A DNA stretch of 18,377 nucleotides from Alphaproteobacteria bacterium (GTDB lineage: Bacteria > Pseudomonadota > Alphaproteobacteria > Rs-D84). Shown piece by piece: positions 14,385 through 18,377 of the stretch. The position numbers and the translations under genes were made by a program. Each line of letters starts with the position of its first letter. Position 1 is the first letter of the stretch. The notes below the pieces were generated by a model that searched no databases, was not told the DNA's origin, and saw nothing but the letters and a program-made list of their open reading frames with translations. The DNA is taken from assembly GCA_017937735.1 (NCBI GenBank), contig JAGBCZ010000004.1, positions 1-18,377 of the forward strand, read 5' to 3'.

Positions 14385-15029
14385 TTACAACATAACCAAC
14401 CATACAATTGGTAATGCATAAATCCAACCATCAAATCTGTCCAGAATACCACCATGACCAGGCAAAATCGTACCAAAGTCTTTGATGCCCAGTTTGCGTT
14501 TAATGTAACTGGCAGTTAAATCACCATATTGTGACATTAACGAAACACTGATACCAATCCACATTAACTGGGGCATAAATGTATCTGCGCCCAACAGGCC
14601 ATATAAAACGCCTGCAAATGTTCCACATAAAATCCCAGCAATCTGACCAGCCCATGTTTTGCCGGCAGATAACCTTTCCCACATTTTGTCACCGCCAATC
14701 AATCGACCAAAGAACCATGCACCGATATCAGCACTGCAAATAATCATTAACAGCAACAGTATAATCCATGGGCGCCCACCAACAGCGTTAATCGCAGGCA
14801 ACATTGCACACAGCAATACTAAAAATGCAAAAAATGTCAGCCAACTTTGACGCAAGATTTTTGTGTCTGCCTTGCGCAGGCATACTGCATATTCGATAAT
14901 CATTGCCAATACGATAACAATTCCTAAATATTTCACCGCAGGAATTCCAAAGTATTGTAATGTTGCGATTCCACATGCAATCAATGCCATCACAGCAGAT
15001 GCAATAATACGTTGTTTTGTGTTTGACAT
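14385..15029 (-). CDS. cdsA: Phosphatidate cytidylyltransferase (CDP-diglyceride synthase), compact
   Basis: CdsA makes CDP-diacylglycerol from phosphatidate and CTP, the branch point to all phospholipids, in the inner membrane. The 214-residue product is mostly hydrophobic helices and carries the complete family signature near the C-terminus: SYIKRKLG, then IKDFGTILPGHGGILDRFD, with the metal- and nucleotide-binding Asp residues. SADIGAWFFGRLIGG also matches the family core. It is noticeably shorter than the common 260-285 residues, with the loss in the N-terminal helices rather than the catalytic half. ATG 15029 has GGAAGGAAAC upstream. It lies 23 bp after uppS. dxr, often the next gene, is missing. 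Confidence 0.95.
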   Translation of the reverse strand: MSNTKQRIIASAVMALIACGIATLQYFGIPAVKYLGIVIVLAMIIEYAVCLRKADTKILRQSWLTFFAFLVLLCAMLPAINAVGGRPWIILLLLMIICSADIGAWFFGRLIGGDKMWERLSAGKTWAGQIAGILCGTFAGVLYGLLGADTFMPQLMWIGISVSLMSQYGDLTASYIKRKLGIKDFGTILPGHGGILDRFDGWIYALPIVWLVML

Positions 15030-15052
15030 AATGTTTCCTTCCTTTGTCTATA

Positions 15053-15808
15053 TTATTTCTTTTTACCGGTATAGTTTGCTTTCTTGCCACCACCAAATCT
15101 GCGGTTACGTTTTGCAAATTCGTCCAGTGTGAATTGCCACAGTTTTTCACTTTTTACCAATTCTGGCCAGTGTTCTGGGATAAACAGTAATTCTGCATAC
15201 GCCAGTTTCCACAACAAAAAGTTAGATATACGATTTTCGTTACTGGTGCGCACCATCAAATCAATCGGTAACAGGTCACCTGTATTTAAGTATGTTTCAA
15301 ATGTTTCTTGTGTCACAGGTTCGCCATTTTCAATCGCAGCATTTACAGCATTAACGATTTCTTGTTGTCCGCCATAATTCAACGCAAACACAACAGTTCC
15401 GCCAGTGTTTTCAGCAGATTGTTCTTCTAGTTTATCGCACATATTCGCCAGTTTTTTTGGCAATCTATCACGAGAACCGATAACACGATAACGCAAATTC
15501 TTTTCCAGTGCGTTTTTCAAATTCTTTTTCATTTCTGTATAGAACAAATCCATCAAGAAATTTACTTCATCTGTTGAACGTGTCCAGTTTTCTGTTGAAA
15601 ACACATAAAATGTAATCGTTGTAACACCACGTTTTATGTACCAATCAACCAAATTTTCAAAGTTCGCAATACCTGCCTGATGCCCCATCAGCGGTGGCAA
15701 ACCACGTTGTTCTGCCCATCTGCGATTTCCATCGCAAATAAATGCGATATGCTGTGGCACCGTGGCAGTATTTTCAGCAACTTGTTTCTTTTTGAATAAT
15801 TTAAACAT
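15053..15808 (-). CDS. uppS: Undecaprenyl diphosphate synthase (cis-prenyltransferase)
   Basis: UppS extends farnesyl diphosphate with isopentenyl units to C55 undecaprenyl diphosphate, the lipid carrier for peptidoglycan and surface glycans; it is cytoplasmic. The 251-residue product shows all family regions: HIAFICDGNRRWA with catalytic Asp26, MGHQAGIANF, YVFSTENWTRS, ALNYGGQQEIVNA, and DLMVRTSNENRISNFLLW followed by YAELLFIPEHWPEL. Two usual residues differ: the DGNGRWA Gly is Arg, and the RTSGE Gly is Asn. Both are tolerated in some relatives but are worth noting. The C-terminus is basic. AGGGAA lies before ATG 15808. It is second in the operon, 20 bp after frr. Confidence 0.96.
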   Translation of the reverse strand: MFKLFKKKQVAENTATVPQHIAFICDGNRRWAEQRGLPPLMGHQAGIANFENLVDWYIKRGVTTITFYVFSTENWTRSTDEVNFLMDLFYTEMKKNLKNALEKNLRYRVIGSRDRLPKKLANMCDKLEEQSAENTGGTVVFALNYGGQQEIVNAVNAAIENGEPVTQETFETYLNTGDLLPIDLMVRTSNENRISNFLLWKLAYAELLFIPEHWPELVKSEKLWQFTLDEFAKRNRRFGGGKKANYTGKKK

Positions 15809-15828
15809 GTGTATTCCCTGAATTTCGA

Positions 15829-16389
15829 TTAGACGGCCATAATATCTGCTTCTTTTTCACGTGCCATTGCATCTACTTCTGTGCCACGTTTATCAAATAC
15901 CTTTTGCAAGTCATCTTCAAATTTACGCTGATCGTCTTCGGAAATTTCTTTGTCTGTAACAGCACGTTTGATTTTGCCCATTGCATCCTGACGGATGTTA
16001 CGCATTGAAATCTTGGCTTCTTCGGCGTATTTACCGGCAACCTTGGTCAATTCACGGCGTCTTTCTTCGGTCAATGGTGGCATATTCAGACGAATAACAC
16101 CGCCCGCAGTCATTGGGTTTAATCCCAATCCAGAATCACGAATCGCCTTTTCAACCGCAGGTGCATTTGTAATATCCCAAACAGTTACAGATAATGTCTG
16201 ATTATCAGGTGTCGATACCGTTGCAACCTGATTGATTGGCATTTCAGAACCGTAAACAGGCACACGTACCGCATCCAATAAATGTACAGATGCACGACCA
16301 GTACGCAGACCAGCGTATTCGCCCTTTAAAACTTCCAGTGTTTGGGCGGTTTTTTGTTCAACTTCTGATTTTAATAATTGATAATCCAT
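15829..16389 (-). CDS. frr: Ribosome recycling factor
   Basis: RRF, with EF-G, splits ribosomes from mRNA after termination. The 186-residue product matches the family throughout: LKGEYAGLRTGRASVHLLDAV, VPVYGSEMPINQVATVS, NPMTAGGVIRLNMPPLTEERR, and RNIRQDAMGKIKR in the C-terminal triple helix. Start ATG 16389 gives normal length and has an excellent ribosome-binding site (TAAGGAG); the longer frame to 16437 adds 16 residues that are not part of the family. It is the first gene of the minus-strand operon in this window. pyrH and tsf, usually upstream in alphaproteobacteria, are replaced by a divergent unknown gene. Confidence 0.97.
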   Translation of the reverse strand: MDYQLLKSEVEQKTAQTLEVLKGEYAGLRTGRASVHLLDAVRVPVYGSEMPINQVATVSTPDNQTLSVTVWDITNAPAVEKAIRDSGLGLNPMTAGGVIRLNMPPLTEERRRELTKVAGKYAEEAKISMRNIRQDAMGKIKRAVTDKEISEDDQRKFEDDLQKVFDKRGTEVDAMAREKEADIMAV

Positions 16390-16414
16390 ATATATCTCCT
16401 TAAGGTATGTAGAA

Positions 16415-16444
16415 AGATTAGCAAATATATTTGACATTTGGCAA
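16415..16444 (-). promoter_or_regulatory. Probable promoter of the frr-uppS-cdsA-rseP-bamA operon
   Basis: On the minus strand TTGCCA (16439-16444), 18 bp, TAATCT (16415-16420). It sits in the 134-nt gap between the divergent frr and 407-residue-protein genes. The match is moderate. Confidence 0.4.
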
Positions 16445-16468
16445 GGATAAATATGTGATTAAATTTCT

Positions 16469-16498
16469 TTGGGAAAAGATTCAAAAATATGATACAAT
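16469..16498 (+). promoter_or_regulatory. Probable promoter of the 407-residue protein gene
   Basis: TTGGGA (16469-16474), 18 bp, TACAAT (16493-16498). Transcription would begin about 20 nt before ATG 16524, which makes the upstream in-frame ATG at 16431 unusable. Confidence 0.5.
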
Positions 16499-16523
16499 AC
16501 AACCAAAAATAAGGGAGAATTTT

Positions 16524-17747
16524 ATGCCAGAAAAAAAAGATACACTGGTTGTAACATTAGAAGAAATGGTTGCCGCACTGTTTTCAGATGCAATTGAATA
16601 TAAAGATCATGATTTTATGATAGACAACTATTTTTTCCCAAAACTTGCCAGTGGCAAAATTCGTAACCAAACATTTGATGCAAGAGCAGAGGCAGAATTT
16701 TCTAGCCGTTGTAGAACTATGAAATCTAAACGTGATTCAGAACAAAATCCAGAAAAACGTAAAGTTTGGGATTTGTTTTGTAAAATTACAGATATGTTTG
16801 ATTATGTTATAAAAAATCCGTACGAACAAAAAAGCATTGATTTTATGAACGCTTTTAAAATGGTGGCCATTGCGTCTTATACAAAAGGGGGCGGCAATGT
16901 GCGTTATATTGAAGATAACATAATCGATACTGATATAAAAAATTATATGATGCTGTTGATGGGCAAGGTTGATAAATTTGACAATGAAGAATTGAAATAT
17001 ATGTTCTATAAGTCTTTTGACGTTGAAGGTAAAGGCGTCAAGGAAGAAGTTAAAAACGCCGCACTGATAAGACGCTCTAACAGTCCGTTGGCAACTGTGG
17101 ATGATTTATATGCACTGCTGCTGAAAAATAAAGAGAATCAAGAAAAAGCAAAACAAATCTTTATGGATTTAGAAACATTGGCACGCCACGAATTAGAAAA
17201 AGAATTAAGCAAAGATGCGCCTGATTTGAAAAAAGTGCATAACATTTGTGGCAAAACTATTGTTGCATCCAAACTGACAGGCGATTTAAATATATCTTCA
17301 CAAATTGAAGCAATATATGATTTGGAAAAAATCCTGATGGGTAATCCTGTAGAATATATTTCAAAAATGCCAAATCCATATGCGGAAAAGATGGCATCTT
17401 TGGAAAAACAACTGACAGAATTACAACAGCAATCTGCACAAGCACAGCAACAGTCACAACGACAAATTACAGAACTGCAACAGATACTGTCGGCCAAGAC
17501 AGACGAATTACACAGTTTAACAAACACTTTTAATACAACAAAACAAACACTGAAAGCAGCACAGGCACAGAATCAGGAACTGAATAGACAAAACAGTCAA
17601 TTACAACAAGCAAACGAGACACTGCTTAAGACAGTAGAAACCAGTGATGCCAAGACACGTAAATTGATAGAAGCAACTAAGAAAGTTGGTTTGTTGGGTT
17701 CTGGGGTTAATAACCTGAAGAAACTGGTCGAAGAAATGGAAAAATAA
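16524..17747 (+). CDS. Unknown protein with Gln-rich coiled-coil tail (407 aa)
   Basis: No family is recognised. The 407-residue product has a hydrophilic, helical N-terminal region (about 1-290) without a signal peptide or membrane helix. It is followed by a long coiled coil from about residue 295 to 380, rich in Gln (LEKQLTELQQQSAQAQQQSQ and RQITELQQILSAKTDELHSL), and a short C-terminal end (GLLGSGVNNLKKLVEEMEK). Such tails usually mediate self-association or scaffolding. ATG 16524 has AAGGGAG upstream. It is divergent from frr, has its own promoter and a strong terminator, and so is a single-gene unit. It occupies the place where pyrH/tsf usually precede frr, suggesting rearrangement. Codon use is like the neighbours, so recent transfer is not evident. 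Confidence 0.8.
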   Translation: MPEKKDTLVVTLEEMVAALFSDAIEYKDHDFMIDNYFFPKLASGKIRNQTFDARAEAEFSSRCRTMKSKRDSEQNPEKRKVWDLFCKITDMFDYVIKNPYEQKSIDFMNAFKMVAIASYTKGGGNVRYIEDNIIDTDIKNYMMLLMGKVDKFDNEELKYMFYKSFDVEGKGVKEEVKNAALIRRSNSPLATVDDLYALLLKNKENQEKAKQIFMDLETLARHELEKELSKDAPDLKKVHNICGKTIVASKLTGDLNISSQIEAIYDLEKILMGNPVEYISKMPNPYAEKMASLEKQLTELQQQSAQAQQQSQRQITELQQILSAKTDELHSLTNTFNTTKQTLKAAQAQNQELNRQNSQLQQANETLLKTVETSDAKTRKLIEATKKVGLLGSGVNNLKKLVEEMEK

Positions 17748-17776
17748 AAAATCCCCCGATGTGGGGGATTTTTTTT
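17747..17776 (+). terminator. Terminator of the 407-residue protein gene
   Basis: CCCCC (17753-17757) / GGGGG (17763-17767), loop GATGT, with A-rich and T-rich flanks that extend the stem and eight T after it. It overlaps the last base of the stop codon and is nearly identical to the ackA terminator. Confidence 0.9.
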
Positions 17777-17805
17777 GATTGATATGCTTTTTATCGCAAA
17801 TTGAT

Positions 17806-17834
17806 TTGACTTTTTTGATTAATACATATAGAAT
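17806..17834 (+). promoter_or_regulatory. Promoter of the tRNA-Ala/tRNA-His unit
   Basis: TTGACT (17806-17811), 17 bp, TAGAAT (17829-17834). Transcription would start near 17841, seven bases before tRNA-Ala. Confidence 0.75.
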
Positions 17835-17847
17835 ATGTCGGCACACC

Positions 17848-17923
17848 GGGGTTGTAGCTCAGTTGGTAGAGCACTTGCATGGCATGCAAGGGGTCGTCGG
17901 TTCGAGTCCGATCAGCTCCACCA
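17848..17923 (+). tRNA. tRNA-Ala (GGC)
   Basis: A 76-nt cloverleaf with acceptor stem GGGGTTG/CAGCTCC (two G-T pairs), anticodon GGC (17881-17883) in loop ATGGCAT, T-arm GGTTCGAGTCC and encoded CCA. It is co-transcribed with tRNA-His 38 nt downstream. Confidence 0.96.
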
Positions 17924-17961
17924 AGACTTATAACATATTCAGGTCGTATGACCCACAGTAT

Positions 17962-18039
17962 GGCGGATATAGCTCAGTTGGTTAGAGCGTTGGTTTGTGG
18001 TACCAAATGTCGCCGGTTCGAGTCCGGTTATCCGCCCCA
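17962..18039 (+). tRNA. tRNA-His (GUG)
   Basis: Anticodon GTG (17997-17999) in loop TTGTGGT, acceptor stem GCGGATA/TATCCGC, encoded CCA. The extra G(-1) at 17962 faces C73, the standard histidine identity pair. Some alphaproteobacteria have lost this pair, so its presence helps exclude those groups. The T-arm and 3' end are repeated 147 bp downstream. Confidence 0.95.
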
Positions 18040-18047
18040 TTATAAAA
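18023..18047 (+). repeat. 25-bp direct repeat, copy 1 (tRNA-His 3' end)
   Basis: The stretch from T-loop base 60 of tRNA-His through CCA and eight bases beyond is identical to 18170-18194. The repeat begins inside the T-loop, a usual crossover position for tRNA-targeting integrases. Confidence 0.85.
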
Positions 18048-18067
18048 CGCCCAGAATGGGTGTTTTT
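18044..18067 (+). terminator. Terminator after tRNA-His
   Basis: AAAACGCCC pairs with GGGTGTTTT (one G-T) around a short loop, followed by T. It lies immediately after the tRNA CCA end. Confidence 0.8.
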
Positions 18068-18077
18068 TATTATGTCT

Positions 18078-18192
18078 GGGCGGTACGGACGAGAACCGCC
18101 GGTTCGAGCCGCAGCGACAGCGCAGGCGAAAGGGGCCCATGGAGTGTAAACGAACATGGGAATTTACAATCCGGTTATCCGCCCCATTATAA
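18078..18192 (+). ncRNA. GC-rich structured segment carrying a split tRNA-His 3' end
   Basis: This segment is far more GC-rich than its surroundings. It contains the T-arm string CGCCGGTTCGAG (18097-18108, also at 18011-18022). A 61-nt insert (18109-18169) follows, then a second copy of the tRNA-His 3' end (18170-18194). GGGCGG (18078-18083) can pair with CCGCCC (18179-18184), closing the whole segment like an acceptor stem. Inside, CCCATG/CATGGG (18136-18141, 18155-18160) and TGTAAA/TTTACA (18145-18150, 18163-18168) interlock as a pseudoknot or as alternative hairpins. It ends at a good terminator. It may be a structured RNA, a decayed tRNA, or an attachment-site remnant. Confidence 0.4.
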
Positions 18193-18194
18193 AA
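18170..18194 (+). repeat. 25-bp direct repeat, copy 2
   Basis: Identical to 18023-18047. It is not preceded by the rest of a tRNA, so it is a duplicate of the tRNA-His 3' end. Confidence 0.85.
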
Positions 18195-18217
18195 AGGCAC
18201 CCCAACGGGGTGTTTTT
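18192..18217 (+). terminator. Terminator after the GC-rich segment
   Basis: CACCCC (18198-18203), loop AAC, GGGGTG (18207-18212), then five T. Its presence suggests that the GC-rich segment is transcribed. Confidence 0.85.
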
Positions 18218-18219
18218 AA

Positions 18220-18248
18220 TTGAGTTTTTGGCGTTTTTAGGATATAAT
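18220..18248 (+). promoter_or_regulatory. Promoter of the right-edge gene
   Basis: TTGAGT (18220-18225), 17 bp, TATAAT (18243-18248), directly after the previous terminator. Confidence 0.75.
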
Positions 18249-18266
18249 ATTATCAATGGGAGCAGT

Positions 18267-18377
18267 ATGACAAGCACACAAAAAACGATAGATAATAAAA
18301 TCAAAGAAGCGTATGAAAATCACGCACCTGCAAATATTACTTTGCAACAGTTTAGTAAAATGGTCGAACAAGACCCC
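18267..18377 (+). CDS. N-terminal end of an unknown protein (partial)
   Basis: ATG 18267 opens a frame that runs off the right edge (37 residues: hydrophilic, beginning MTSTQKTIDNKIKEAYENHA). GGGAG lies just upstream and a consensus promoter lies 19 bp further back. An alternative ATG at 18256 meets a stop after four codons. There is no signal peptide. Too little is visible to name a family. Confidence 0.65.
   Translation, partial: MTSTQKTIDNKIKEAYENHAPANITLQQFSKMVEQDP

Noticed and set aside
18078..18192. Transfer-messenger RNA (ssrA)
   Set aside because: The segment is too short, has no recognisable alanine-rich tag or standard tRNA-like 5' end, and its 3' end is a copy of tRNA-His.
17879..18223. 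Long frames on both strands across the tRNA-Ala, tRNA-His and GC-rich segment
   Set aside because: They are read from tRNA sequence; such frames are a well-known source of false proteins.
1..18377. CRISPR array or insertion sequence
   Set aside because: No regularly spaced direct repeats and no transposase frame with terminal inverted repeats were seen.

Overview
The window looks like chromosome of an AT-rich, probably reduced-genome, host-associated alphaproteobacterium. The main support is the minus-strand order frr-uppS-cdsA-rseP-(small ORF)-bamA, which is the alphaproteobacterial envelope block. Acetate kinase and small VirB-like membrane and lipoproteins also fit. Genus cannot be fixed from sequence alone; gut alphaproteobacterial lineages or Rickettsiales/Holosporales-like groups are possibilities.

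Left arm (1-1782): an accessory segment rich in ATA and AGA codons. It holds the 3' end of an unknown gene, a short protein recognisably derived from the FtsK/SpoIIIE motor but without Walker A and Walker B residues, and a convergent HUH-type nuclease/replication-initiator-like protein. A non-coding stretch with palindromes and short iterated repeats then abuts the 3' end of a tRNA-Lys gene. This reads as a small integrated element or its remnant.

Left centre (1859-5935): on the minus strand, an unknown membrane protein and an MFS transporter. Divergently on the plus strand is a 606-residue protein of unknown function, followed by a short leader with two terminator-like hairpins and a protein with a phage tail-fibre N-terminal (Mtd_N-like) domain. 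The 606-residue gene and the leader have near-consensus promoters of the same form (TTGATT, 17 bp, TATAAT). Acetate kinase follows from its own promoter.

Centre (7828-10770): a minus-strand operon starts from a strong promoter just after bamA. It encodes a 48-residue lipoprotein, two successive single-pass proteins that resemble VirB8, a secreted protein of unknown function and YraN. A 49-residue lipoprotein follows with its own promoter. No other type IV secretion genes are visible.

Right centre (10773-16389): the envelope/translation operon frr, uppS, cdsA, rseP, a 73-residue unknown protein and bamA, tightly packed on the minus strand. It covers ribosome recycling, undecaprenyl diphosphate synthesis, CDP-diacylglycerol synthesis, site-2 proteolysis and outer-membrane protein assembly. 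dxr, often found between cdsA and rseP, is absent from the cluster.

Right end (16469-18377): divergent from frr is a 407-residue protein with a Gln-rich coiled-coil tail. Then come tRNA-Ala(GGC) and tRNA-His(GTG), a GC-rich segment repeating the tRNA-His 3' end around a 61-nt insert, and the start of another unknown gene.

The most unusual items are the dead FtsK-like protein paired with a HUH protein beside tRNA-Lys, the tandem VirB8-like operon, the double-hairpin leader before the tail-fibre-like gene, and the GC-rich tRNA-His-derived segment.
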